64,000 bases of DNA, from positions 1 to 64,000 of the forward strand of contig NZ_JARKNC010000003.1 of assembly GCF_029360805.1 (NCBI RefSeq), given 5' to 3'. Shown one piece after another: positions 54,740 to 63,922 of this stretch. Each line of letters starts with the position of its first letter. Position 1 is the stretch's first letter. Source of the DNA: Daejeonella sp. JGW-45 (GTDB taxonomy: Bacteria; Bacteroidota; Bacteroidia; Sphingobacteriales; Sphingobacteriaceae). Under the pieces are notes generated by a model, which saw only the letters and a program-made list of their open reading frames with translations, was not told where the DNA came from and did no database searches. The translations under genes were made by a program, and so were the position numbers.

Positions 54740-55246
54740 TTAACTTTTTGCCCTTATTTCGGCCGCCGGGATGAATTTTAACGAAATGGAATTGACGCAA
54801 TGCCGGGTGTTCTTCGCCGTGAAGCCTTCGCCCAAAAATACGTGTCCGAGGTGCGCACCGCATTTAACGCATTGAATCTCTGTACGCATGCCGTCAGGGT
54901 CGGGGAGGCGTTTTACTTTACCGGCAATCTCCTCGTCGAAGCTAGGCCAACCACAGCGGGCGTCAAATTTTGTTTTTGACGTATAAAGAGGCTCATTACA
55001 CCTTGCGCATATGTAGACTCCCTCACCCATGTCTTTCACGTATTCACCACTATAAGGCCTTTCGGTACCCTTATGGACGATAATCCTTTCCTGTTCCGCG
55101 CTTAATTTATTATAGCCCGCGCGGTCCGGAGAAAGGGTTGTATTATTATTTGCAAGTGTTCCGTGCTTTTCGGCTTTCGGCTGACATGACGTTGCAAGAC
55201 CAGCTATCAGGCAGATCGCTGGAAGTATATTTTTTAAGTTGAGCAT
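54740..55246 (-). CDS. msrB: Peptide methionine sulfoxide reductase MsrB, lipoprotein
   Basis: The 168-residue protein begins with a lipoprotein signal (LIAGLATSCQPK) and then carries the MsrB domain. Zinc ligands are CARC and CVKC, other landmarks are CGWPSFDEEI and GAHLGHVF, and the catalytic cysteine is in RHCVNS. It reduces methionine-R-sulfoxide and is probably anchored in a membrane facing the periplasm. It is the first gene of the msrBA pair. The 190-base gap to the next plus-strand gene holds no gene. Confidence 0.95.
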   Translation of the reverse strand: MLNLKNILPAICLIAGLATSCQPKAEKHGTLANNNTTLSPDRAGYNKLSAEQERIIVHKGTERPYSGEYVKDMGEGVYICARCNEPLYTSKTKFDARCGWPSFDEEIAGKVKRLPDPDGMRTEIQCVKCGAHLGHVFLGEGFTAKNTRHCVNSISLKFIPAAEIRAKS

Positions 55247-55435
55247 CGCGGTTTTGATGTATGTACGAAGAAAACACGTTTAAGGGATTTAAAATTTTTC
55301 ATGGTTTGCATTATGACATCTGCATGACCCTTCACAGCAGGCGTAATATCTAATGTAAGATTAAAGATGGGATATTGTTTATCCCATTTAAGTTTTTATT
55401 TTTAGTTTTTATCACCCTAAACCAAACAGTATTAT

Positions 55436-57010
55436 ATGATTACCAAAAAATTAATGATTGTATTTATGGCGACAGTGCTCGTGTCGTCTGGGGGATTTGC
55501 CCAGGTCAAACCCATTATTGGTGTTGCCGGCATTTCTCATGAATCTAATTCTTTTAATGTTCACAAAACCCCAATCGAAGACTTTAGTGTAAAAATCGGC
55601 GAAGATAAGAATGAAAGAGCTAAGAAATTTTTTGCAGGTGCTAGCGCGAAAACTACTACTGCAGGTTATATTGAAGGTGCAAAGCGCTTCGGACTGGAAC
55701 TTTATCCCACAGTGGTGACGGGCGCCACTCCAAAGGGACCAGTAACCGATCAGGCTTTTAACGCATTGATGAAAGAGATTATCACTGATCTAAAGGCGGG
55801 TCCTAAATTGGAGGGAATATTGCTCGCACTTCATGGTGCAATGATCGTGGAAAGCTACCCAAGCGGTGATGAAGAAATAGTGAGGAGAGTAAGAGAAGCC
55901 TTTGGCAAAGATATGCCGATCGTGGTAACGCACGACTTTCACGCGAATATTACCCCAAAAATGATCGAGTTGTCCAATGTGCTGATTACCTTCAAAGAGA
56001 ATCCCCATTTAGACACCTATGAGCGTGGCTTACAGGCTGCCGAAGTGATGTCAAAGATCGTAAAAGGTGAGGTGAAACCTGTTCAGAGCATTGTAAAGCC
56101 TCCTATGATTTATAACATAGCCTTTCAAAACACCTTCTCAAAACCTCTGATTCCTATTGTTGATGCAAGTAAGGAACTTGAAAAGAACCCTAAAGTGCTC
56201 GCAGTTAGCGTTTCAGGAGGTTATCAATATGCTGATGTGCCGTCAATGGGGCCCTCCATTGTAGTGGTTACGGATAATGATAAGGAACTAGCTGACAGGG
56301 AAGCCAATCGCTTAGCAAAAATGATGTGGGATACTCGCGAGCAAACTCGTTTAAGCAACCCGTCCCCGAAGGACGCTGTGAAAATGGCAATTCAGCATGA
56401 AGGAAGACCTGTTATTTTGATCGACATGGGTGACAATATTGGCGGTGGTTCAACCGGTGATAGCTCTTTCCTTCTTGAAGAACTTATTAAGCAGAATGCA
56501 CAGGGCTGGGCCATGGTAATTGCCGATCCGGCTGCTTATAAAGTGGCAGAGAAAGCGGGGGTAGGAAATTCGTTTGATTTTGAAGTTGGTGGGAAAACGG
56601 ATGCCCTGCACGGCAAGCCGGTAAGGATCAAAGGACAGGTAAGGTCTTTGAACGTGGGAAGATATCTTGAGACTGAGGTAAGGCATGGTGGTGGCAGATA
56701 TTGGAATATGGGCCATACCGCCGTAATCCAGGTTGAAGGATCAACTTTGGATGAGCCAAACCTTTTATTGCTGACAACTCAGCGCGCCAGTCCAAATAGC
56801 GCACATATCTTTACCTCAAACGGAGTTTATGTTGAGCGTCAGAAAATGTTGGTAGTTAAAGGAGCCATTGCCCCAAGAGCTGCTTACGAGCCGTTTGCAT
56901 CTGTACTTCTTTCTGTTGACAGCCCGGGTGCGACAGCTATAAACCCAACATGGTTTAAATATTATAATATCCGGGAAGGCTTATTTGGGATAGAAAAGTC
57001 GAAACGCTAG
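55436..57010 (+). CDS. M81-family (MlrC-like) metallopeptidase
   Basis: The 524-residue protein has a signal peptide (MIVFMATVLVSSGGFAQ) and the M81/MlrC domains. Conserved segments are GISHESNSFN, LLALHGAM, VVTHDFHANIT (probable zinc ligands) and DMGDNIGGGSTGDSSFLLEE. The founding member MlrC degrades linearised microcystin peptides; most homologues have unknown substrates. It faces the symporter gene, with an inverted-repeat terminator between them. Confidence 0.88.
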   Translation: MITKKLMIVFMATVLVSSGGFAQVKPIIGVAGISHESNSFNVHKTPIEDFSVKIGEDKNERAKKFFAGASAKTTTAGYIEGAKRFGLELYPTVVTGATPKGPVTDQAFNALMKEIITDLKAGPKLEGILLALHGAMIVESYPSGDEEIVRRVREAFGKDMPIVVTHDFHANITPKMIELSNVLITFKENPHLDTYERGLQAAEVMSKIVKGEVKPVQSIVKPPMIYNIAFQNTFSKPLIPIVDASKELEKNPKVLAVSVSGGYQYADVPSMGPSIVVVTDNDKELADREANRLAKMMWDTREQTRLSNPSPKDAVKMAIQHEGRPVILIDMGDNIGGGSTGDSSFLLEELIKQNAQGWAMVIADPAAYKVAEKAGVGNSFDFEVGGKTDALHGKPVRIKGQVRSLNVGRYLETEVRHGGGRYWNMGHTAVIQVEGSTLDEPNLLLLTTQRASPNSAHIFTSNGVYVERQKMLVVKGAIAPRAAYEPFASVLLSVDSPGATAINPTWFKYYNIREGLFGIEKSKR

Positions 57011-57026
57011 CTAACAAAGGTTTATG

Positions 57027-57074
57027 CTTTGAGCTAAGAACGGCAAATGATGACTTGCTTATCTTAGCTCAAAG
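57027..57074. terminator. Inverted-repeat terminator between convergent genes
   Basis: CTTTGAGCTAAGA and TCTTAGCTCAAAG form a perfect 13-base stem with a 22-base loop, between the stops of the M81 gene and the symporter gene. T-rich runs are weak, so it may act in both directions with modest strength. Confidence 0.6.
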
Positions 57075-57084
57075 TTAAAATTCG

Positions 57085-58233
57085 TTACTCCGGTTTTGCC
57101 ACAATGACTTTTTTTGAACTAAAATCGCTTTCAGTTTCTTCATCCAATACATTGTCTTCCACCGGTTTTTTCCTCCAAAGATTTGCAAGGAACGAGCCTG
57201 AAATATCCATCCAGGTACCGAATATTGCCGGGTAAAGGCCCATAGTGGCTGCTCTTCCCAATTCTTGCGCTATACCGGCAGCCATTCCTCCGTTCTGCAG
57301 CCCCACTTCAATAGCAATAGTTCTGCTGTCGCGCTTATTTAGCTTGAAAAGTCTGCCGCCCCAATACCCCAAAAGGAATCCCATGGCGTTATGAATAAAG
57401 GCAGCTAAGAAGAGGAAAAAGCCCATCGATAAGAGGCTGTCGCGTCCGGCAGCAACGATGACGGCTATAATAAAAACGTTGGCTGCCATGGCAATGACAG
57501 GCATTGAAGCATTTAGCCACGCACTTCTGCTTCCCAAAAAACGGTTATAAACAATTCCGGCTATTAGGGGCAGGAAGATCATTTTACTGATACTCAGTAT
57601 CATTGTAGACACGTCTATTGGAATAAACTGACCGGCGAGCCTCTCCATTAATAAGGGCGTTACCAGCGGTGCCATCAATGTGGCAAAAGAGGTCAGTGTG
57701 ATGGATAACGCAAGATTGCCTTTCGACAGGAAGTTCAGGATGTTAGAAGATACCCCACACGGTACGCAACCTATAAGTATCACTCCAGCAGCAATTTCAG
57801 GTGGAAAATTAAATACCTGGGTTAAACTCAATGCGACAAGGGGCATAATGGTAAACTGCAGCACCAACCCAACTAATACACCTTTAGGCATCTTCAGAAC
57901 GCCTGCGAAATCTTTTATACCCATGGTAGTGCCCATTCCGAACATAATGAGCTGGATCAGGGGTACAATCAGATTATCTGTTTGGTAACCACCAATGCTG
58001 GTAATATACTCAGGATAGATCATACTTATGGTGGCTGCCGCTATTACCCAAATGGTAAACGAAAAACCTTTTAGCAATTCAATACTGTTCATGCCGATAA
58101 GGAAAAGGACAAAGAACAAAATAATCAGGGGGGTCGCAATGCCCGGCTTACCCAGATAATAGAAAAGAACGCTACCCAATAGGATGAGCCCCGAAAGATT
58201 CAGCGAAACTTTTGTTAATGATTTAACATTCAT
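57085..58233 (-). CDS. Bile acid:sodium symporter (BASS) family transporter
   Basis: The 382-residue protein has about ten transmembrane helices. It carries the BASS-type GVILIGCVPCGVSSNILNF motif and EVGLQNGGMAAGIAQELGRA near the C-terminus. Family members import bile acids, pyruvate, pantoate or other organic acids with sodium; the substrate is unknown. It is a single gene, ending beside the M81 gene, which does not prove a functional link. Confidence 0.88.
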   Translation of the reverse strand: MNVKSLTKVSLNLSGLILLGSVLFYYLGKPGIATPLIILFFVLFLIGMNSIELLKGFSFTIWVIAAATISMIYPEYITSIGGYQTDNLIVPLIQLIMFGMGTTMGIKDFAGVLKMPKGVLVGLVLQFTIMPLVALSLTQVFNFPPEIAAGVILIGCVPCGVSSNILNFLSKGNLALSITLTSFATLMAPLVTPLLMERLAGQFIPIDVSTMILSISKMIFLPLIAGIVYNRFLGSRSAWLNASMPVIAMAANVFIIAVIVAAGRDSLLSMGFFLFLAAFIHNAMGFLLGYWGGRLFKLNKRDSRTIAIEVGLQNGGMAAGIAQELGRAATMGLYPAIFGTWMDISGSFLANLWRKKPVEDNVLDEETESDFSSKKVIVAKPE

Positions 58234-58363
58234 AATTGTGTGGTTTAGGTTGTGCCCATGAAAATAGAAAAAAAATCTAAAGGGAGCAGTAAGGAGGAGA
58301 TAATGTTGGCAATTACGGAATTTTATACCAGCAATGCTTACAAAACGATATGATTTGGAGAAT

Positions 58364-58396
58364 GAAAAAAGCCTGATACTTTAGCATCAGGCTTTA
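58364..58396 (-). terminator. Intrinsic terminator after tRNA-Ser(TGA)
   Basis: AAGCCTGAT and ATCAGGCTT form a stem. On the minus strand it is followed by a run of six T. It lies about 90 bases past the tRNA 3' end. The DNA between holds nothing else that I can name. Confidence 0.75.
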
Positions 58397-58483
58397 TCGT
58401 AATGTGTTGATCGCTTTGGTGAACTAGTCTTCTTTGCTTCCTCTAGCAGACTGTCCGGCGTAGGTAACTTCGGCGACCGAATG

Positions 58484-58570
58484 CGGAGAGCTAGGGATTC
58501 GAACCCCAGGAACCTGTAACAGTTCAACAGTTTTCAAGACTGCCGCAATCGACCACTCTGCCAGCTCTCC
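58484..58570 (-). tRNA. tRNA-Ser (TGA anticodon)
   Basis: An 87-nucleotide class II tRNA on the minus strand. The acceptor arms are GGAGAGC and GCTCTCC. The anticodon loop CTTGAAA gives anticodon TGA. A long variable arm and GGGTTCGAATCCC are present. CCA is not encoded. Confidence 0.95.
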
Positions 58571-58575
58571 GGGGG

Positions 58576-58606
58576 CAAAAGTACAAAACCGTGCTTAATC
58601 TGCAAA
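58576..58606 (-). promoter_or_regulatory. Bacteroidota-type promoter of tRNA-Ser(TGA)
   Basis: On the minus strand TTTG (58606-58603) and TACTTTTG (58583-58576) are separated by exactly 19 bases. The tRNA starts 5 bases past the -7 element. Confidence 0.75.
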
Positions 58607-58674
58607 CAAAAAACGCATTTTTTGAGTTTCAGCACGTAACTCACAGAAACTGAACGGGAAAATCTGCAGCAATA

Positions 58675-59670
58675 CTATTTATTGGGCTTACTTTCCAATC
58701 TTTCTTCTACCGGAGCTGATTTAAACGTGTTGAATTTAGGCTTAACGATTCGGATGCTTCTCTTGGAGAGATCAATACTCGCGTTAAGTTCAAAACCTAC
58801 AAGTATTATAAGGGAATTTAGATATAACCAGATCATAAGGACAATCAGGGTGCCAATGGAGCCATACAGTTTATTGTAGTTGCCGAAATTATTAATGTAG
58901 AAGGAAAAGCCCCAAAACGTCAGTATTGCAAGGATTGTAGCCATCCAGGAACCTGCGCTAAAGAATTTCCATTTCTTGGGGTGTGCCGGTCCGTAGCGAT
59001 AAAGAATGGAAATGGTGACGAAATAGACCACTACAAGTATAAACCATCGGCCGGCATTTAAAACGTATAACCAAAATGCGTCTTTAAAACTTAATTCACT
59101 CTTAAGCAGATTCAAAACGTATTCTCCGATAGTCATAATGATTAATCCAAAGATCAAGGCAAAGGAGATCAAAACCGTCAGGTAAAGAGCAACAAGCCTT
59201 TGTTTGAGCCAGGGCCTGGTTTCGATGAGAAGAGACGATTTATTGAAGGCCTGCATTAGCGTGTGTACACCATTCGTGGCGAAAAACAGAGCAAGAAGGA
59301 AACCGAATGACAAGAGCCTCGAGTTCTGGTTGTTGACAATATCAAGCAGCGTGGTTTTGACAGCATCGAATGCCTCCAATGGCAATACCAGCGCGATCAG
59401 ATCCATTAGCTTATTCTGGAAATCATGTATCGGTATATAAGGTATTAGCGTGAATAAAAAAATTATCGCGGGAAAAATAGCCAGCATGAAATTATACGCC
59501 AGCGAAGAAGCCTTATTGATCAGTTCGTCTTTGCCGATCTCCTGGAAAAAAAAGGTAGCTACTGTATAAACAGGCAAGGGGCTGAATCCTGGCAAGATCA
59601 TTACCTTAGTCCATTCAATGAACAGGTAATAAGGTTTGACGTTAAGCAGAAGTTTATGCAGCCAGAGCAT
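58675..59670 (-). CDS. YihY/BrkB-family inner membrane protein
   Basis: The 331-residue protein has six hydrophobic segments and the family landmarks ASSLAYNFMLAIFPAIIFL, RYGPAHPKKWKFFSAGSWMA and YGSIGTLIVLMIWLYLNSL. The function of the family is not settled. It starts 4 bases after the thioesterase stop and is the last gene of an envelope-related minus-strand cluster that begins with the PASTA gene. Confidence 0.9.
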   Translation of the reverse strand: MLWLHKLLLNVKPYYLFIEWTKVMILPGFSPLPVYTVATFFFQEIGKDELINKASSLAYNFMLAIFPAIIFLFTLIPYIPIHDFQNKLMDLIALVLPLEAFDAVKTTLLDIVNNQNSRLLSFGFLLALFFATNGVHTLMQAFNKSSLLIETRPWLKQRLVALYLTVLISFALIFGLIIMTIGEYVLNLLKSELSFKDAFWLYVLNAGRWFILVVVYFVTISILYRYGPAHPKKWKFFSAGSWMATILAILTFWGFSFYINNFGNYNKLYGSIGTLIVLMIWLYLNSLIILVGFELNASIDLSKRSIRIVKPKFNTFKSAPVEERLESKPNK

Positions 59671-59674
59671 ATCT

Positions 59675-60082
59675 TTAATTAAAATGGATCTTTATCTTAT
59701 CTAAAAAATCGTCAGGAGGAAGGCAGGGCCGGTTTTTTTCCTGATTAATAAAGACAAGCATAGTTTCCCCCAGGTTGATCAGCTCTTCTCTTTCATTAAA
59801 CAATTCATAACGAAAATGGATCCTCACCGAGGGCATAGCTTCCATAACAACTTTTACAGTTATTTCCTCATCATATAATGCAGGTTTGATATACTTGCAT
59901 TTCAGTTCGGTGACCGGCATAATTATGCCAGAAGCCTCCATAGCCTTGTAGGTCAAACCCAAGCTTCTAAGCATCTCAACGCGGCCTACTTCATAAAATT
60001 CAGCGTAATTACCATAATACATATAACCCATCTGGTCAGTGTCTGCGTATCGTACCCGGATTTTAGTAGAATGGACAAACAT
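59675..60082 (-). CDS. YbgC/FadM-type acyl-CoA thioesterase
   Basis: The 135-residue hot-dog-fold protein has the 4HBT active-site segment YADTDQMGYMYYGNYAEFYE. It probably hydrolyses short or hydroxy-acyl-CoA thioesters; the substrate is unknown. Its start overlaps the stop of the mltG gene by one base, so translation is probably coupled. Confidence 0.88.
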   Translation of the reverse strand: MFVHSTKIRVRYADTDQMGYMYYGNYAEFYEVGRVEMLRSLGLTYKAMEASGIIMPVTELKCKYIKPALYDEEITVKVVMEAMPSVRIHFRYELFNEREELINLGETMLVFINQEKNRPCLPPDDFLDKIKIHFN

Positions 60083-61137
60083 TACTTCTTAATATTTCTT
60101 TCGTTCAAGGCCTGCTGAAATTTCCTGGCGTTGATAGTGTGTTGAGCCAAGTTGGTTGCAAAGTTGTGGTAACCGGAAAAGTCTTCTTTAGCACACATGT
60201 ACAGGTAATCGTGGTTAGCATAGTTTAAAACAGCATCGATCGCACTAATGCTGGGCATCCCAATGGGACCCGGGGGCAGACCTTTATACATATATGTGTT
60301 ATACGACGAGCTGATCCGAAGGTGCTTATTTAAAACCCGCCTGATAGTAAAGTCCTTAGCCGCAAAGATCACCGTCGGGTCGGCTTCGAGCTTCATACCC
60401 TTCTTTAAACGATTGATATATAAGCCGGCGATTACCGGCATTTCTTTGTCCATAAGTGCCTCACCATCAACAATAGACGCAAGGATACTTACATTGATTG
60501 GGGAAAGTTCTATTTTTTCGGCGCGTGCCTTTCTTTCCTGAGTCCAGAACTTGTTATATTCATCATACATCCGGGTGAAGAACTTTTCGGCAGAAGTATT
60601 CCAATATATTTCATATGAGTTAGGGATAAACATCGTGTAAACATTGTCGGTATTAAACCCGTATTTCCCGACAAAGGCTGCCGAATCTAATAAATGGCTG
60701 ATAGATGCCGAATCGGTTTCAATCTTCTTAGAAACCATTCCTGCAAGCGTTTCTTTAAGCCTGACATTTTGAAATGCTATTTTAACAGGTTCCTGGTTCC
60801 CAGCCTTCAGCATATTTATGAAAGACCGATTGCTCATGCCTTTCGTCAACCGGTATTTTCCAGGCTTCACTTTGCCGGGGTAATCCATATTATCGGCAGC
60901 ATTCCGGAACGAAATGCTGTCCTTCACGACCTCGTCCTTTCTAATACTTTCATAAACATCATCAAAGTCTGATCCGGTCCTGATATAAAGGTAATTAGTG
61001 TTATCAGTTACATTTGGACCGAAATACTTCATGTAATAGTTAAAGGCAGTGCCTGCCAGCATTATCAGGAATAGAATACCCAGAACAATGAAAATCTTGG
61101 ATTTGAAACTTAATTTATTGGTTTTGCTAGTAGCCAT
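60082..61137 (-). CDS. mltG: Endolytic murein transglycosylase MltG
   Basis: The 351-residue protein has an N-terminal membrane helix (IFIVLGILFLIMLAGTAFNY) and the YceG/MltG domain. Conserved parts are ILASIVDGEALMDKEMPVIA with the likely catalytic Glu, EADPTVIFAA, YNTYMYKGLPPGPIGMPS and YLYMCAKEDFSGYHNFATN. MltG cuts nascent glycan strands and ends their elongation. It starts 1 base after the rhodanese gene stop. Confidence 0.92.
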   Translation of the reverse strand: MATSKTNKLSFKSKIFIVLGILFLIMLAGTAFNYYMKYFGPNVTDNTNYLYIRTGSDFDDVYESIRKDEVVKDSISFRNAADNMDYPGKVKPGKYRLTKGMSNRSFINMLKAGNQEPVKIAFQNVRLKETLAGMVSKKIETDSASISHLLDSAAFVGKYGFNTDNVYTMFIPNSYEIYWNTSAEKFFTRMYDEYNKFWTQERKARAEKIELSPINVSILASIVDGEALMDKEMPVIAGLYINRLKKGMKLEADPTVIFAAKDFTIRRVLNKHLRISSSYNTYMYKGLPPGPIGMPSISAIDAVLNYANHDYLYMCAKEDFSGYHNFATNLAQHTINARKFQQALNERNIKK

Positions 61138-61138
61138 G

Positions 61139-61453
61139 CTATTGTTTTGAACTATTTGTTTTTAGCTTTTGAAGTGATAATAAGCCGCCCGTTAAATTAC
61201 GAACATTCATATATCCATATTGTGCCAGCGCCTGCTTTGCTGTTGCGCTTCGTAAACCCCTCTGACAAATCACCACGATCTCGTGGCTTTTATCAAAGCC
61301 GAGATCATCAATTTCTTTCAGCAGCAGGCTCAGTGGAATGTTGACGCCACCAAGATTAAATGTCTGAAATTCGAGTTCTTCGCGCACGTCGATAATAATG
61401 AAGCGATCCGGCTCCTTATAACGCGTACTGAACTCTGCAGCAGAGATATCCAT
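61139..61453 (-). CDS. Single-domain rhodanese-like protein
   Basis: The 104-residue protein has the rhodanese fold with FIIIDVREELEFQTFNLGG and the active-site loop VICQRGLRSATAK containing the persulfide Cys. It probably transfers sulfur in the cytoplasm; the partner is unknown. It starts 8 bases after the PASTA gene and lies in the cell-envelope cluster. Confidence 0.9.
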   Translation of the reverse strand: MDISAAEFSTRYKEPDRFIIIDVREELEFQTFNLGGVNIPLSLLLKEIDDLGFDKSHEIVVICQRGLRSATAKQALAQYGYMNVRNLTGGLLSLQKLKTNSSKQ

Positions 61454-61461
61454 GGAATTAG

Positions 61462-62223
61462 TTAATTTCCTAAGACTACATCAATTTGCGTACCGATACT
61501 GACCTTGCTAAGGGTATCACTGATAGCAGGGAATTGTCGAATGATCCTGGCACTGACAGAATCTCTTACCACACCTTCGTAGGTTACTTGTCCTAATACC
61601 AGGGAAGAACCCAGAAGCGATAATCTTGCTTCACTCAGGTTAAGACCCAGCAGGTTGGGGATATCTACCTCGCTCGCACCGAGGCCATCGCCAAGAATCA
61701 GGTCTATTTTCGATCCTTTTGGTACTTGCTGCCCTTTGGTAATTGTATTTCCTCCAAATGATGAGCTAATAATAACGTCGCGGGCTACGTCAGAAACGTA
61801 GGATGTATCTCCGATCTTCAGCTGGTAGTTGTTTAGTATCGACCTGACTTCGAGATAGGTTTTACCGGCAATATCCGGGAACTTGATATTCGGCGCGTCC
61901 CGGGTGATAATCAGATATATAGTACGGTTGGCTTTGACGTTGGTATTCGGATCGGGGTCCTGTTCGACCACTATTCCCGGCGCTTTATCTATAAGATATA
62001 CGGAATCGTTGATCTGGTATCTTAAGCCCCCGGCCTCCAGCAGCTCAATCGCTCTTTCAACAGTAAGCCCCTTTAGCTTGGGTACCGGCATTCCTTCACC
62101 ATGATGAGTATAAAAACCAAGGCTATAGAATATAATAAGCAGGAATGCCGTAATAGATATTGCCGCTATGATGAGGTTTTTACGAAAGGTCCTGGTCTTT
62201 AAGTAATCAAAGAATTTGCTCAT
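61462..62223 (-). CDS. PASTA-domain membrane protein (three PASTA repeats)
   Basis: The 253-residue protein has a short cytoplasmic part, one transmembrane helix (LIIAAISITAFLLIIFYSLG) and three PASTA repeats outside (beginning about MPVPKLKGLTVERAIELLEA, IKFPDIAGKTYLEVRSILNN and VDIPNLLGLNLSEARLSLLG). PASTA domains bind peptidoglycan or muropeptides. No kinase or transpeptidase domain is attached. It is the first gene of a minus-strand cluster and is divergent from ddl across 161 bases. Confidence 0.92.
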   Translation of the reverse strand: MSKFFDYLKTRTFRKNLIIAAISITAFLLIIFYSLGFYTHHGEGMPVPKLKGLTVERAIELLEAGGLRYQINDSVYLIDKAPGIVVEQDPDPNTNVKANRTIYLIITRDAPNIKFPDIAGKTYLEVRSILNNYQLKIGDTSYVSDVARDVIISSSFGGNTITKGQQVPKGSKIDLILGDGLGASEVDIPNLLGLNLSEARLSLLGSSLVLGQVTYEGVVRDSVSARIIRQFPAISDTLSKVSIGTQIDVVLGN

Positions 62224-62384
62224 TAACAGCTGGCTTAAGATTTATTAAAAGGTTCTCTGCAGTGATTATGCTGTTCTATAGAGCAGCATAAAGTATCCAA
62301 AAATAATCCAAAATTCGGCAATAGTGAAAGAATAAATATTCAGACCATTTCCGGTAGAATTGTTTTTTGCAATATATTTGAGCG

Positions 62385-63374
62385 ATGAATAAGACAATAG
62401 CTTTAGTTACCGGCGGGTTTACAGGTGAATCTGTAGTATCATTTAAAAGTGCCGCCTTCGTAGAATCTCAGCTAGACCGCAGCAAATATGAAGTATATAA
62501 GATAGCTGTGCTTAAGGAAGGGTGGTATTATGAAGGCCCCAACGGTGTAAAACACACGGTCGACAGGAATGATTTTACTCTAATGCTGCATGGCAAAAAA
62601 GTACATTTCGATGCAGTATTTATTATGCTACACGGTTCTCCAGGTGAAGACGGCAAGCTGCAGGGTTATTTTGACCTGTTAAATATCCCATATACCAGTT
62701 GTGATGCGTTGACTTCGTCTTTAACAATGAATAAGGGTTATTCCAAGGCGATAGTAGATGGTATATCTGGGCTTCATATTGCGAGGTCGGTTCAGTTGTT
62801 TGAGAATTCAAACCAGGACTCAGGGCAATTGTTAACCTCCCTGAAGCTGCCACTGTTCGTCAAACCTAACAATGGCGGAAGTAGCATTGGCATGAGCAAG
62901 GTTAAATCTTCAGATGAGCTGCCGGCTGCTCTTGATAAAGCTTTCAATGAGGATTCGCAGGTTCTGGTTGAGGAATTTATTCAGGGAAGAGAATTCTCCA
63001 TCGGAGTTTATAGTGGAAAAAATAGTATTACGGTACTTCCTGCAACTGAAGTGATACCTTCTAACGACTTCTTTGATTTTGAAGCTAAATATACCCCTGG
63101 TGCCACCGAAGAAATTACACCCGGCCGGATGAGTGATGAGGAGAAATCCAGAGTGGAAAGGATCGTGAAGGATATTTATATTAGACTTAATTGCCGCGGA
63201 ATGGTAAGAATCGATTATTTCCTTCAGGACGGTACGAGTAATTTTTATTTTGTGGAGATTAATACGATACCCGGTCAGACTGCTCAAAGTTTTATACCGC
63301 AACAGGTAAAGGCCGCCGGAATGAATATCGGAGAATTTTATGGAGAATTGATCGAGAAAGCTTTAGAGGGGTAA
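62385..63374 (+). CDS. ddl: D-alanine--D-alanine ligase
   Basis: The 329-residue ATP-grasp enzyme has the N-terminal VTGGFTGESVVSFKSA motif, MLHGSPGEDGKLQGYFDLL, FVKPNNGGSSIGMSK, EEFIQGREFSIGVY and FYFVEINTIPGQTAQSFIPQ. It joins two D-alanines for peptidoglycan precursor synthesis in the cytoplasm. A TATATTTG element at 62373-62380 lies so close to the ATG that the message might be nearly leaderless, or the match is chance. It is divergent from the PASTA gene. Confidence 0.95.
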   Translation: MNKTIALVTGGFTGESVVSFKSAAFVESQLDRSKYEVYKIAVLKEGWYYEGPNGVKHTVDRNDFTLMLHGKKVHFDAVFIMLHGSPGEDGKLQGYFDLLNIPYTSCDALTSSLTMNKGYSKAIVDGISGLHIARSVQLFENSNQDSGQLLTSLKLPLFVKPNNGGSSIGMSKVKSSDELPAALDKAFNEDSQVLVEEFIQGREFSIGVYSGKNSITVLPATEVIPSNDFFDFEAKYTPGATEEITPGRMSDEEKSRVERIVKDIYIRLNCRGMVRIDYFLQDGTSNFYFVEINTIPGQTAQSFIPQQVKAAGMNIGEFYGELIEKALEG

Positions 63375-63412
63375 TCAGTAATCAGTAATCAGTAAGCGGT
63401 AATCAGTATTCA
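63371..63412. repeat. TAATCAG short tandem repeat
   Basis: TAATCAG-type units repeat about five times just after the ddl stop, with one AGCGG interruption. It is non-coding. Its role is unknown, although repeats of this kind often sit in intergenic DNA of this group. Confidence 0.7.
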
Positions 63413-63499
63413 GTGCGAACGTACCGTGACTATTAAATAGTTTTTGATTGATGAATACCCATCACTGTTTACCCGGCGCAGCCACTGATTTACTGATCA

Positions 63500-63922
63500 C
63501 TAAATCGAATACTTCCCAATCATCTCTTCAGATACCAAAACTCCTTTCCCTGTTTTGGTATCGATCATAACATAGTCGAACCAGCCGTCACATGAAACTT
63601 TCCCTGTTTTCAGGTTTACGATCTCAAATCTAACCCTGCATCCTTTTGGACTTATCGTTTCGATACCGGTTTCAACCGTAAACATGTCACCAAGACCTAA
63701 TGGACGCTTGTAATCTACATGAGCGGTTCGTACAACCCAGCCATATCCCTGCTCAAGGAAAGTTTCCATTGGCATCTTATAAAAGACTTCCATTTGTTCG
63801 TATCGGGCTGCCAGCACATAGTCGAAATAAGTACTATTATGCACATGATTGAACATATCGATATCATCAGGGCGGACTTTGAACTCGGTTTTAAAGCGGC
63901 TGTATTTTGGGAGAGTTTCCAT
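63500..63922 (-). CDS. Acyl-CoA thioesterase-like hot-dog protein
   Basis: The 140-residue protein has the 4HBT motif RPDDIDMFNHVHNSTYFDYV, in which D and H residues mark the active site. It resembles acyl-ACP or acyl-CoA thioesterases. The substrate is unknown. It converges on ddl across a repeat-bearing gap of 125 bases. The start at 63922 follows about 78 bases of DNA to the window edge with no other gene visible. Confidence 0.85.
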   Translation of the reverse strand: METLPKYSRFKTEFKVRPDDIDMFNHVHNSTYFDYVLAARYEQMEVFYKMPMETFLEQGYGWVVRTAHVDYKRPLGLGDMFTVETGIETISPKGCRVRFEIVNLKTGKVSCDGWFDYVMIDTKTGKGVLVSEEMIGKYSI

